Of a DNA stretch of 64,000 nt, positions 1 to 11,509 are shown in pieces (position 1 is the stretch's first letter; each line of letters opens with the position of its first letter). This DNA comes from Ulva prolifera (taxonomy: Eukaryota; Chlorophyta; Ulvophyceae; Ulvales; Ulvaceae). The position numbers and the translations under genes were made by a program. Where the stretch lies: NCBI GenBank assembly GCA_023078555.1, contig CM041204.1:3068430-3132429 (forward strand). The letters run 5' to 3'. The notes beneath the pieces were generated by a model, which was not told the DNA's origin, did not search any database, and was given only the letters and a program-made list of their open reading frames with translations.

Positions 1-1
1 G

Positions 2-703
2 CAGCACCTCCCCCGCCTGACTTCGCTGACGCTGGGCTTTGCTACCCCCGTGCGAGGCACTGTATGCATCCTCCTTGCCGGCCTCGTGGGTTCGAGCTTA
101 TTGAAGGTGCATGGCCTGCGGAGGCTGACGATCCAGTGCCGCCAAGAGCGCAGGCGCGGTGAGACGGCTACGATGGACCACATCTTCGGGCCTGGTATGC
201 CCACGCGGGGCCTCCGGCAGCTCACCAGCCTGGCACAGCTAGATCTGGACTTCGATACAGTGTTTGCAGAGTCGCTGTCAATGCTCGCGGCGGGGCTCGT
301 GGTGACAGGGGACCGGGGCGAGCGCCTGGGGTGTTCCGAAGAGTTGCGGGCAGCGGCAAAACAGGCTCACGGTGTTGGCGAGGGCCTCGTGCAGCTCTCA
401 TCGCTGACGCTGCGGTGCCATACCCTGCAGTACATCGAGCCCCACGGCCCCTTGAACGGCCCCATGAGGCTGGAGCTGCTGGAGGTGGCTGTGTGTACGA
501 TGCCGCAGCTGCAGGCGGTGCGGCTAGGAGGGGCGCTGGTGGCAGGGGCTGACGTGTTTGCTCTTGCATCGCTCTGGGGCGTGAGTGTGGCCGCATGTCC
601 GCTGGCTGTTGCGGGGTGGCCGGGGCGTGAGCGCGCGGAGCGCGACTCCGACTGCGGCCCACAGCAGGTGCCATGCAGCTGCAGCTTGTGCATGTCTGCG
701 TAA
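2..703 (+). CDS. Partial leucine-rich-repeat protein, C-terminal end, open at left edge
   Basis: Frame 2 is open from the first bases of the window to the stop at 703, so the 5' part lies outside. The translation carries irregular LRR segments such as LPRLTSLTLGF, LRQLTSLAQLDLDF and LVQLSSLTLRC, spaced as in RNI-like LRR proteins. It differs from the array family downstream: it lacks the LQELKLALYEPF and AGVELS C-terminal motifs. The last ~50 residues are Ala/Gly/Cys-rich and may be past a real exon end, so the true stop could differ. No function can be assigned beyond a protein-binding LRR surface. Other frames here are open because of high GC, but only this one shows LRR periodicity. Confidence 0.5.
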   Translation, partial: QHLPRLTSLTLGFATPVRGTVCILLAGLVGSSLLKVHGLRRLTIQCRQERRRGETATMDHIFGPGMPTRGLRQLTSLAQLDLDFDTVFAESLSMLAAGLVVTGDRGERLGCSEELRAAAKQAHGVGEGLVQLSSLTLRCHTLQYIEPHGPLNGPMRLELLEVAVCTMPQLQAVRLGGALVAGADVFALASLWGVSVAACPLAVAGWPGRERAERDSDCGPQQVPCSCSLCMSA

Positions 704-1955
704 GACAGGTTGGTGGAGGGTGCTGTGTGATGTCCGGCAGGGACGTGTGTACGTCTGGGGTCGGGTGAGGGTGCCAACTTGAAGGATGCGGTGCCAGCCC
801 TGCAGATATCTAAACATTTCCAGAAATTGCGACGAGCATTCTCAAGGTGTTCTCCAGCACCGCAAAGAATTGCTGGCCGTCACATTCAATATCACATGTA
901 TCGGATAGTCCGCAGGGTGTGTAGGGACACTTTCCCTTTGTTCTGCGGCTGTGTGAGTTACCTGCAGGGACGCCTGCCTCTTTGTCAACAGCTCCGCGAC
1001 ATCTCTGCCCTGTGCATGTGTGTTTGTGTGAGTACCGTCAGCTCCCCGTCGGCTGTGTGTATGTATACATGATTGCATATCTAGCCATGACCATTTGGAC
1101 ATTTTCAACTGAAACAAGGCTCGCTGCACTCTCTCGTGCCATCAGCGGGTCTGCGGTGTGGACGTGGCGAGCGAATGCATGGCAGAGCGTCGCGTGTGGG
1201 TCGAGGAGAGGCGACGCGTGCATGCGGTACTGCAGATGGCAGCCATGTCAACACGCCTGTTGAGGATCGCAAATGCTGTGCGGCCGAAGTGCTTGTACGT
1301 CTCATACGCTAGCACTCTGCAATCTCTGCTCATGCGGTAGCGAAGGAAGGGCATAGACAGCTGCTACAGCACGGCTGCTTTTGTCGTGCCTGCGCCGGTC
1401 AGGTGACAGACGAGTGAAGGGGCACAGACAATGACAGCGGACGAATGGTTCTGAATCAACAGCCACACAGCCACACTACAGCGGCCGGTCTGGTGGTACC
1501 GAATGCACGTGCGTGACAGACTTCCGCCAGGCAGCTGCAATGGCCGCCACGGCACTCCTGTCTTAGCCGTCATGCCGGCACAGCTCTGCAGAACACAGAT
1601 TCTTGCCTTGAAAGAGGCCTAGGTCGTGGCTGGGTCTGGATACCTCTGAAGGCATGCAGCCATCATGATCATGCGGCCTTCATGCATGTGGTGGCACGTG
1701 GTCAGTCGCCAGGCATTGGAGATCACTGAGTGATCACTGCGCGCACTGCAGCACCACCGCGTCTGCGCACGCTGGGACGCGCCGTAGTAATGTGTGGCTT
1801 TGGTGTGCCACTGAGCGCAACTGCTCATACATCATCACGGCCATGTTGACTGCGCAGAAAGCAATCCGCCATCGGCGTTCCAGCAGCAGTGAGTGCGTTG
1901 TGTACCTGTTCACCGCAGCCTCATCGCCAATCTAGTGTAGTTGCTGGAGCTCGCC
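704..1955. other. Intergenic stretch, no supported gene
   Basis: Short overlapping reading frames on both strands lack family resemblance, codon bias or splice support. It presumably holds the 3' flank of the partial LRR gene and the upstream flank of the decayed array copy that starts near 1956. I see no repeat or RNA gene. Confidence 0.5.
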
Positions 1956-4396
1956 GTGCCAGGCTCTGACCACCATGTGCACTTGTGACGTTCGGCTCCT
2001 TTTCATATTGATGGCGGCCAGATGTTCTTATACGACGTCATTGATTCCGACGCCATGACTCGGAGCAGCGTGTTGTCCTGCGTTGCCGAAGGTGGCGGTG
2101 AAGCCAAGCTGCCGGACTCGGTCACAGTCTCTGACTTCCGGATTTGGTTGACCGCTGTGAAAGAGGACTATGCGGTGTTTCGAAGCCGATCATTTGTGTC
2201 CATGTTTACTACCATCAAGGTTGTGCCCACTTCTTCTCGCCTGATCCACATCAGGTACCTGTCTTTTAGTGCTGAGCACGTCCGTCCATGTTCGCCACGT
2301 GCCTGCCATCTTCTCCTCATGCCCTCATCAAATTATCAGTCAATACCAGGATGAGCGGTCGATAGAGTTCAGCGTCCTGCAGGTCGCGGATACTGTAGAC
2401 GACAAGTACATGGATGGTTGGGTCCACATTGCAGGGGAAGAAATGAAACAGGATACGCTTTCCCCATGTTCAGAGCAAACCAAATAGGACATCTTAGAAG
2501 GGCTCTCCTTGCTCTCAGATCCACTGCAGTACCGATTCTTGCAGTCAGCTGCATTTGATCCTGCGCAGCTTGACCACTTGCACGCCTTCTTCCCGACGAG
2601 CCTTCATACAACGGTGCTTGCAGCGATGACCACACGGAAAATTTATTCGTTTGCGGATGCCTCTGACCTTCTGATCGTGTCCTGGTCTCCACGCCTTGGC
2701 GTCCCTGCCTTCATCCCCACCGTCTGTGATGAAGCTCCGCATTGACCATGATATAGACGAAGAGCGCAGAGCAGAGTTTCTACGTGACACTTGGTCGGGC
2801 CAGCACGATACAACATTAGAACAAGCGCTTTGGTCGGGCCTGGAGCAAGCTTTGTGCCATCACTCAGGACTCACTGATTTGCGAATGTGTCTATCACGCA
2901 GCACACCCTCCTTCCCGCATTCAGAGTTCTTTCAGCACATTGCCAACCTCCTGTCCCTCTGCTGCCTTGACCTGCAAGGGTGCATGACTCCTGTGGACAG
3001 CTCAACAACGCTCAGGACAACATTTCGTGAACTGCCGCAGCTGCATGCCCTGACGCTGACGCTCTCCGGGTAGCACGCCACGACTGCCTGGAACGCCCGC
3101 GAGATGGGCAAGAGCGACCGCAACACTGCCTGGCCAGCATTCTCTCCGCAGCTGCAGCCCTGACCTCCTTGCACGTTCATGTCGATCAAGCCCTGTCTCT
3201 GGGACAACGCATCTGCTTCAAGGCGGGAACTCGTCTACATATGCCAAAGCTTGTCCAACTGACAGCCATATTTGAGTTGAGGCTCAAGAGCTGCGTCTTC
3301 GCCAATCGAGGAGAGAGCTGCAGCATAGACGTCGATGTGGCTGCTCACTTCTTCAGCAATCTCGTTGCCCCCCTCACTAGCCTTGCTCTTGGTCAGGACG
3401 GTCTGCAGAACCCGCCGCCCATACCCGATGCTGATGCAGCTGCAGCTGGCGCTGCCCGCCTGCTCTGAAACCTAGCCACCTTCACACAACTGCGTTGCCT
3501 TGGCGCTGTGCTTCCGACAGATGAGTGCGATCGCAGCAATGTCTCTGATTCAATCATGGCGACCCTGCCCAGCCTGATTGCAGCTCTCCACCAGCCCCAG
3601 AGCATCTCCATCTCCGCCCACCCGGCTGTAATGCAGCACATCATGCCTCTGCTGACCACCGCCACGCTGACGCACCTGCACTTGTGGAGCATGGACTTGT
3701 TCAAGGCACCGCCAGAGTTCCTTCAACATGCGGACCTCTCGAAGCTGCAAGATCTCAGCCCATGTATACACTTCTGGCCAGTCGACTACGAGGACATGGA
3801 CTTTCTCAGGTTCGGGCATTTTGACCTGGCCGCCCTGACTTCACCCACCTTAAGGCCCTGTAATTCCGTGGCTGGAGCTGCCTCGGTGACCCCGCTGACT
3901 GGACGGCCCTCGCGGCCATGACACGCCTGCAGCGGCTGTCCGTCGGTGAAGGCAATGACGTCCTCTCGCTGCCTGCGGCATCCATGGCCAACTTGCAGAC
4001 GCTCAGCGCCCTCACATCTCTCTCCGTCATGACAACAGAAAGGATTGCGGACGGGGTGATGAGATGTTTTGTGCGGACGGGGTGATGAGATGTTTTGTAC
4101 GGTACTCAATGCCGGCGTTGGAGGAGCTGAGGCTGGCTCTATATGAACCCTTCGACATGATTGATGAGCTAGCGAATTTCGTTGACACATGCTCGACACT
4201 GAGACGGCTGACACTGGTGCTCGGCAGCTCCAAAATTTACTTTGATGAAGTCGTGCGTGTAGCCAGCACTGGTCACGGGCAAGGCGCGTACCTTAGAACC
4301 CGGGCTTGCCTGCGTGCTGCCAAGGACTGCATCTCCAGAGCCGCTGCCGGGGCAGGCATCGAGTTGTCGATCGAAACCAACATTGAAGACGTGTGA
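1956..4396 (+). pseudogene. Array copy 1: decayed SKP1/BTB-like-LRR gene
   Basis: Both exons of the family can be traced: exon 1 1956-2219 (88 codons, donor AAG|GTTGTG) and exon 2 from 2383 (acceptor CAG|GTCGCG). It is dead several times over. The conserved ATG is GTG (1956-1958). A TGA replaces the Ser codon in the VHLS motif of the N-terminus. In-frame stops follow near 2487 (after CSEQTK), 3073 and 3468, and frame changes occur near 2690, 3080 and 3850. Family motifs survive in pieces: VADTVDDKYMDGW, LQYRFLQSAAFDP, LASLPSSPPSV, LQGCMTPVDSS, LTSLALGQ, FTQLRCLGAVLP and LEELRLALYEPFD. A short direct duplication near 4050-4090 also breaks the frame. The intact copies downstream show what was lost. 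Confidence 0.85.
4048..4098 (+). repeat. Short tandem duplication inside pseudogene copy 1
   Basis: The segment around GGACGGGGTGATGAGATG is present twice in direct tandem, with TTTTGTGCGG after the first copy and TTTTGTACGG after the second. The unit is about 26 bp, so it shifts the reading frame of the decayed LRR gene. This is replication-slippage type damage and fits loss of constraint. Confidence 0.75.
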
Positions 4397-5962
4397 TCCT
4401 CGGGTCCGGGTGCACCCCAGGCACCCACGCCCCTCCTGCGGTACGCTTCTATGTATTGGCTTCAGCAGAATGCTGTCTGATCTTCTTTGTTGTGCTAGTT
4501 TGCCTGACTGCTGTTATGACAGCTGCCATGGTCTTGCGTCGCGTATGTAACGGCTGCATGCTGTAGCCGCGTCACGGTGTAAGTTTAAGTACACGTTGCG
4601 CCGCATTGATCATGACCTCCGAATGGGACAGTGCAAGACAGGCCACGCTGTGGGAAATACTTGCGGCCGCTGCTTCCAGTTGGCTCTGTCCCCCTCTCCG
4701 CTGCATGCATGCCTTTTACTCAGCATGTGGCCAGCGCTGTCGTCCTAGACGCATGCCATGTGCAGTGCAGCGCTGACCACCGGCCAGCCGTGTTTCCAGA
4801 GGCGAGCCACATATGCCCACTGAAGACGCAAAAAATTCTGTGGCCTCATAATTGATGAAGTGCTCAGACTTGATCTATGCATGCAGTGTCCGACGCAGCT
4901 TGCGAAGTAGTAGGCCGAGATCTCTAGAGCCGGCCTAGTTGAACCACCCGGTACACCACTGCACTGCTGTGTGCTGTGCTGGCTCGTCCATACTTTCAGC
5001 GCAGCCCCTGCGGGAGGGCCGGCCCAGCCTCGTACACCATGACTGCGACTTCAAGACGCAGGAGGCCGGGGCCCGAAAAGGAGAATTCGCAAGACACATG
5101 GACCTGGACCATGTACGCTGGAGGCAGGTGGACAGGGAAGCGCGTTGGTTGTATCCTGGCCAGCATCACAAGTACACGGATGCAGGAGGCTTATGCATGA
5201 GACTGTGGCGCAAGACATGGTCAATGTGAGCATCGCAGTGCTGGCCGCGGCAGCACTGCGCGCATGCGGGGCCAGGCATGAGGTTGTGGCTCCTGCAGCG
5301 CTGCAGGCAGGGTGCCGATTCATGTAATGTTTGTCTTGTTCAAGCAATGTGGAATGCGGCGATGGCGTCTCTGCGGTTGCGGAGACTGTTTTTAACGACA
5401 CGTACAAGTCTACCTTGAATGTATCAGCTTTGAGTATGTTGCGAGGACGAAGGCATGCAAAGAGGCAGGAAGCGATCGATAAATACATATACAGAACAGT
5501 CAGCAGCCCGACAGTCACAACACAATGCACCCAATCGACACACATCAGCCCTCGCATATCTGCAGAATTAGCACCCACTCACCGCTGACACCGACAAAGC
5601 CCACCATGCCCCGTCCGGCTGGCCATGGCGCCACACACGCGGAACTAATTATATAAGCGATCACACGGACGCACAAGAATGCTGTAAAACTCGACGGCCT
5701 TTCGAACGTGACATAAGTCACCGCGATCACTCCACCCTGTAGCCACGGCGCGTCTCCCCACGCCAGGGCGGCTGGGACGTATGAAATTAGCTGCAGACGT
5801 CGGTACCGGCCGGTGCGACAGAGCACGCTATCTTTGCACCAGATCTTGACACAATCACGGCAGGGCAGGCTCTATCGTTGAAACGCGTAAAAGTTTGCAC
5901 TGTTTGCACTCGTTTAGAATTGCACGGCCATCCCAGCTGCAGACAAACTGCTAAAGCTCACA
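4397..5962. other. Intergenic stretch between array copies 1 and 2
   Basis: No reading frame here shows LRR motifs, splice structure or family resemblance. Several short frames overlap on opposite strands, which is typical of GC-rich non-coding DNA. The last few hundred bases before 5963 should contain the promoter of array copy 2, but I recognise no TATA box or other core element with confidence. Confidence 0.5.
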
Positions 5963-8307
5963 ATGCCAGGCTTGAACTACGCGGTACACTTGTCCCGCTC
6001 GGCACCTTTCGACGTCGCCTGCGGCCAAATACTCTTCTATGATGTCATTGATTCTGACATCATGTCTCGGAGCAGCGTCTTGTCCTGCGTTGCCGAAGGT
6101 GGCGGTGAAGCTCAGCTGCCGGACTCGGTCATAGTCTCTGACTTTCGGAGGTGGCTGACTGCTGTGACAGACGACGATGCGGTTTTTCGAAGCAGATCAT
6201 TTGTCTCTATGTGCTCTATTCTCAAGGTCGCGCCCAATTCCATATCTCCTCGTCTCCGTGACACACGATGCCTGTCTACGATCGCTGAGCACATCCATCC
6301 ATCCTCCAAAAGAAATGCAGTATCAGGTGCATGATTGCATACATAAAGCTCATCTTACTGCAGGTCGCGGATGCAGTAGACGACAAGCTCATGGACAGCT
6401 GGGTTGACGTTGCAGCGGAGAAACTGAAGAGGGATGCGCTTTCGACGTGTTCCGACCAGATGAAAAAGGACACATTCGACGGCCTGTCAACGCTATCTGG
6501 TGATCTGCGGCACCGACTGTTGGCAGCAGCCGCGTTCGATCCAATGCAGCTTGACAGCTTGCTATACTTCTTTCCGACGAGCCTGCATGCCGCGGTGATC
6601 GCGGCAATGATCACTAGAGAACAGATGATTCGGCTGCCTCTCTCTTCCAGGTCGTTCCCTGCTCTCAAGGCCCTGACGTCCCTGCCAGCATCTCCCGCAT
6701 CCGTGCTGGCGCTCCGCGTTGATAACGAAACAGCTGAACAACGCGGAAACAAAGAAGGGGATATGCTATGGTCGGGTCTGAAGCAAGCTTTGCGCCATCA
6801 CACAGGTCTAACTGCTCTGTACTTATCTCCATCGCCAAGCAGCGCTACCTGGTCGGAGGCCGACCTTCTTCCACAAATTGCCACGCTCACGTCCCTCCGA
6901 GCCCTTGATCTCAGCGGGTGCATGATTCTGTGCGGCAGCTTGTCCACCGCCACCGCAACACTCCGAGCTCTAACGCAGCTGGTTTCTCTGAAGCTGAGAC
7001 TGTCAGAGGATCTGGGCACCTCGTCGCAGAAGCGCCAGCGAGATGAAGCAGCACCATCACCCCACTGCCTGTCGGACATGCTCTCCGCGTCCACAGCCCT
7101 TACTTCCCTTCACATCCATGTCTGTCGACGAGTCTTGTCAGGCAACAAGGGCTCCTGCGAGGTTGCGGCTCCCCTGTGCTTGCCGAAGCTTGTTCACTTG
7201 ACAGCCGGCTTTCAAAAGGCCATCGCAGCTCGCTCCGGAACAGTGTGCACCTTCGGCATGGATGTCCACCTGGCGACTCGCTTCTTCAGCCATCTCTCTG
7301 CTCCCCTCACCTGCCTCACCTTTGGCAAGGAGGGTCTGCAAGACCCGGAGCCAATACCCGCGGACACAGCAGCCGATGCGGGCCGCCTCCTCCGCAGCCT
7401 GGCCACCTTCACGCAGCTGCGCTGCCTCAGCGCCGTGCTTCCGACCGACAAGTATCCGCACAGCAGCGTCTGCGGGGCATTGACGGCAGCCATGCCGGCC
7501 CTGGTCGCAGCTCTCCACCAGCCCCTCAGCATCTCCATCGCTGCAGACTCCGCCGTAGTGTGGCGCACCATGCATCTGCTGGCCGCCACCACATTGACCC
7601 ACCTGCAACTACGTCGGCTGCGCGGCCACAACAAACGTGCATCGGAAGAGTTGCTTCAGTGCGCCGGCCAGTGGAAGTTGCGTGAACTCAGCCTGCATTC
7701 CTGGGCCGCTCGCATGGCGGCCCAGAGCTCTCTCTCGCAGCTTACATCGCTGCACCTCCACGGTTGGGCCTGCTTCATAGATAGCGGAGACTGGCGGGCC
7801 CTCGAGTCCATGACGTGCCTGCAGTCGCTGTGCTTCGAAGAACTCAATGGTGATGATTCTGATGGGCTCGAGCACGTAGAAGCGGACGACATCACGTCGC
7901 TGCACAAACTCAGCTCCCTCACATCGCTCTCCGTCATGACATCAGACCTCGACGCAGACGAGGTGGTGCGCGGCCTCGCAGTGCAGCCACTGCCGGCGCT
8001 GCAGGAGCTCAAGCTGGCTTTGTATGAACCGTTCGATACGGTCCATGACCTGTCGAGCTATATTGTTGCGCTGCCAGTTCTGAAGCGGCTGCTTGTGGAC
8101 CTCCACCGCTTTGTAGACGTCGGTGAATGCGAACAGAAGAGCTTTGACAGCTGGTACTATATCAACAGTGAAGAGCATCCGGAGAATCAGGCGCTGTCAT
8201 GCCTCCGGGACGCGAAGGAGTGCCTCTCGGAGGCCGCTGCCCGTGCCGGCGTGGAGCTATCAATGGCAGAACATGGGTTCATGCCCATCGTTTCGGGCAC
8301 ATCTTGA
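5963..8307 (+). CDS. Array copy 2: SKP1/BTB-like N-domain plus LRR protein, intact
   Basis: Two exons, 5963-6226 and 6364-8307, give a 735-residue protein. The start is the ATG of MPGLNYAVHLSRSAPF, conserved in the family. The donor is AAG|GTCGCG, the acceptor CAG|GTCGCG, phase 0. Residues 1-88 (VHLS, FYDV, SRSSVLSCVAEGGGEA, LPDSV, DFRRWL) followed by VADAVDDKLMDSWV match the motif order of a SKP1/BTB fold: strand, helix, acidic LPxxV turn, helix, then an LDIxxLLD-like helix. From about residue 239 irregular LRRs follow: LTALYLS (239), LRALDLSGC (267), LVSLKLRLS (296), LTSLHIHVC (337), LTCLTFG (406), LRCLSAVLP (443), LSISIAADS (476), LTHLQLRRL (500), LRELSLHSW (527), LTSLHLHGW (549), LTSLSVM (609), LQELKLALYEPF (635). 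The C-terminal AGVELSMAEHGF motif is family-wide. No signal peptide or membrane segment is visible, so it is probably intracellular. An adaptor or receptor role is inference. Confidence 0.85.
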
Positions 8308-8627
8308 TGGATGCCGGGCCTGGTGCGCTTCTCCTTCCCTCCCTTTCGCGCGGGAGCGGGCTACTGTGCTGCGCCCGTCTGTTCCTCGGAGCCACATGCA
8401 TCTGGTGCCACAGGCTCCTTCGGCAGTGTAGGAACTGATCATTGCCACGTGCGGCCTGCATGCATATGCCCAACCCTTCTGTGCCCCTGTGGGAGCTGGT
8501 GCGTCTCACAAGTCTGCCCCAGGCTTTCTGGCTCATCATGAAAGCAGTTTCCATGCGTGTGATGCCCATTCTCATGTCACTGCGATGGGGTCCCATTTTG
8601 CGTCCATCCCACTTTGCTAAGACAGCA

Positions 8628-8724
8628 GTGTTGGGTCATTGTGCCCAATTACATAGAACAATTCAGAATATGCAGGTCTAATTTATGGATGGCAGCCCCA
8701 GAAATGCTGCAATTGACCCATCAT
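8628..8724. mobile_element. MITE-like element, copy 1 (~97 bp)
   Basis: It begins GTGTTGGGTCA and ends TTGACCCATCA, so the ends are imperfect inverted repeats. The inside (CATAGAACAATTC, CAGGTCTA, TGGCA) is shared with a second copy 134 bp downstream. The small size, inverted ends and absence of coding capacity suggest a miniature inverted-repeat element, or a local duplication of one. Confidence 0.5.
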
Positions 8725-8761
8725 TGCCAGACAGGCCTCTGAGGGCTTGCGGTGCGCAGCG

Positions 8762-8859
8762 GTGTTGGGTCACCGGGCCCGATCACATAGAACAATTCCG
8801 ATTATTCAGGTCTATGTTTTGGGTGGCATTCCTGAAATTTCTGCAAAGCGACCCAACAC
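8762..8859. mobile_element. MITE-like element, copy 2 (~98 bp)
   Basis: It has perfect 10-bp inverted ends, GTGTTGGGTC at the left and GACCCAACAC at the right. The inside matches copy 1 (8628-8724), including CATAGAACAATTC and CAGGTCTA. I could not settle a target-site duplication. The superfamily is not recognised. Confidence 0.55.
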
Positions 8860-10037
8860 TGGTGTGTAGGCTGCGGCCTTGCCTCTGAACACAGCTCCGC
8901 CGCTCATCAGGGGCGGGCCTGGTCACGACGCATCTGCAGGCACATCAAGCATGCCTAGTCATCATCTCATCGACAGCATGCAGCTAGTAAGAATGACTCA
9001 GAGGGCTGCCAAGTGTGAGTCATTTGGGCTTCACCTTCAGCACTGCGTGTGGGGCTCTCAGTGCGAGGCAGACATGCCGCCCCGGCCTCTCGCTTGTGTA
9101 GCTGAAGCCCGTAGGCTGCAAGCTACGGCCCGGTGGAACCGCCTCCAGAAGCTGGTGATCAGCACGGGCAGTCGATCAAATCCATGCTTCCTTCGCCATG
9201 TCTGTGAAGTACATTCTTGATCAAAGGTTTGAATGGCAGTGAAAGCACACTTTGGTCACTGCAGTGAGCGAGTGCCAGCGAATGTGGGGATGCTCGAGGC
9301 TAATGCGCCTGGTATGGCTTATGCTCAGGTTGAGCATTGACGACTCCAAAAAAAAGTGTTTAACCCCATCATGCCTGTGGGCCGACTCCAAGTCATCAGG
9401 ACGTCAAGTTGATGCTCAGTTAGATCGCCTCGGATGATGTGATGACATGCTGTGATCATGCAAGTGGTGGTCCTAAGCTACAATATGGCATGTTAACAAT
9501 TGTGATGACAAACACCAACTCCACAGGGGCGTAAGCTTGCCTCAAGACTGGTCACACTGTTGGGCCACGCAGCTGCTGCACCCTTACAGACTTTATAGAA
9601 CCCTTGTTGCTAGTTACAAGCTTTGCTCTCCTAGAAAAAGGGCGTAGTGAAGCAAATGTCACAAACTGCTCCTTGCAGGTGCATTGAACATGACGAATTC
9701 CATTCCGAATACTTACCATGCACTTGGTTAGTACGGCCATCATGATGGTCAACCAGGGCAACTGTCGAGGTAGCTGTACTACTAGTAGCCAGGCGTGTGC
9801 CTGCCGAAAGCCTGGGCCTCTCTGCAGCATGATGAGTGCTCACGGGGGAGCTGAGGTGGCCCAGCACAGTCTTTTGCATGTACATGTCCAGTAACGGAAA
9901 CACCCCCCTGTGTGCTTTGATCAACCACACTGTGCTGTCTCTGGCTTAATCGTTGGTGCAATTGGGACTGCCATCCGTGGCAGCGAATGGACTGAACGTC
10001 GAGGTACGCTGCTGATTGGCCAGGCGCTTGCATATGT

Positions 10038-10190
10038 GTGTGTTACAAGGATAAAGGCAGCAAGGCGGGCAGCACCGCGAAAGAAGCAAGCAGACGAAGC
10101 ACACACCCAGACACACACGCACGCAACACCCATCACGCTCAGGAAACCCATCACGCTCTCAGCAAACGACACAGATCCGCTGAACGCCAA
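10038..10190 (-). mobile_element. 5'-truncated LINE 3' end (copy A)
   Basis: Read on the - strand it ends GCCTTTATCCTTGTAACACA. The ~140 bp before that matches, in opposite orientation, the copy at 42935-43068: both contain the GCTGCCCGCC segment, AGCAAGC, and a block around CACAGATCCGC in + strand reading. The terminal TGTAA is the green-algal poly(A) signal motif. The shared terminus with the RT-bearing fragment at 55000-55390 identifies the family. No coding capacity is left here. Confidence 0.55.
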
Positions 10191-10734
10191 GCGCACACAC
10201 AATCACCCACACACGCACTCACAAACCCAACGGCCCACACACAACCACCCAGCATCCAACACCTCAACGCCCACCGCCGTACGACAGGGCCGCGCCCCCA
10301 ACACACTGCTGCCCGAGGCTGCCCATCCTGGCCGCCCGATTTCCGGGGGCCGTCCAAGCAACAAACCCCTCGCCACCCCCAGATCCACAGCATACCAAGC
10401 CAGCCAGGCACACCGCCTCGCAGCCGACCCGCGCTGCATCGCACCCGGAACGATGCGGTGCCTAAGCCGTCCCCGCAGGCCCTGCACATGCCATCGGAGT
10501 CATCCCGCACGCCTAGCGGACCCAGCCGCCCCGGAGTCATAGGCCATCGGACAGTGGCGTCAAGCGGGCGGGGTCCCCGAGGGGCACATCACTGCTCATG
10601 TGCGTGTGTCACTGATCACAGGTGTATGCCTGTTTCTGCATCCATGCGGCCGAAGCAAAGCATGGTGCATGCGGATGCCTGCTGGCCGCAGTGAGGCCAT
10701 GCATGCTCGACACCTGCTTCACCCTGCATGGCCA

Positions 10735-10788
10735 TGGCGCTGCCCGCCACCTTTATCCTTGCCACCTTTATCCTTGCAACACCCTGCA
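10735..10788 (+). mobile_element. Short LINE 3' end (copy G) with internal duplication
   Basis: GCGCTGCCCGCC is followed by two tandem copies of ACCTTTATCCTTGC and then AACACC. This matches the terminal ~35 bp of copy A in the opposite orientation, with the terminal motif duplicated and TGTAA changed to TGCAA. Copies A and G therefore form an inverted pair about 0.7 kb apart. Confidence 0.4.
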
Positions 10789-11509
10789 CCGCCACGCCTT
10801 GGCGCCACGGCTGTGCTCCGTCGATGCTCATGGCTGAAAGGTTGGTACGGGCCAGCCCCTTTATGTTCGACCTTCCCCGTGTGATGTGCCGAACGCACTC
10901 TGAGAATTCAGCCTACTAGTAGGCGCTCCACTGCAGCATGTCCGCATTTTTCAATTGATGAATGCATGGGAATTCCCATTAATCTCCTCAGGGTCAGTGT
11001 CCGATCCAGATTCCCGAACCGCGGCATGTCAGACAGTGGAGCTGGCGCCTTAAGCTTGAACGGCCTTCGCAGTCAACGGAAAAATAATTACAAAAGAGTG
11101 AACGGGAGTAAACAAACACCGAAACCGAATCTCATCCGCAACAACGGAAATGGTTTCAAAGCATGCGGCTCGCTTTCTGGAGCTGTATACTCCAAGCCTA
11201 GGCAAGTGCCTGGGCTTGCATGTGTCTGCTTCGGCTGAACGCCTTTTTGACGGCCAGTTAGACCAGCTCTATGCACAGTACTGCAGAGCGAGAGATCACT
11301 GTGCAGCGCCCATGCCATGTCCCGCGTGGAAACGCCGTAAAAGCAGATGTCGGTGGAATTGCGCACTTTCCTGAGCGTGTCCTGAGCTCATATTTCAAGG
11401 CGGCCAGCAACGCTGCTTCAAGAATCGCTGCAGCTGCAGATTTTGCAGATGTATACACAGTGTGTCCTGATTCGACCTCGCTATTCTAGACTAAGTTCTG
11501 ATGCTCGCA

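Larger units (their letters stand above)
8308..11509. other. Intergenic stretch with mobile-element debris
   Basis: No gene is supported. The stretch holds a pair of MITE-like repeats (8628-8859) and two inverted LINE 3' ends (10038-10190 on - and 10735-10788 on +). It also has a CA-rich stretch (10090-10300) that opens long low-complexity frames rich in His, Thr and Pro. The remainder carries only short frames on both strands. Confidence 0.55.

Noticed and set aside
9910..10694. Two + strand frames of 210 and 218 codons
   Set aside because: Both depend on a CA-rich low-complexity stretch (His/Thr/Pro runs) and overlap in different frames. The region is the border of a LINE 3' end.
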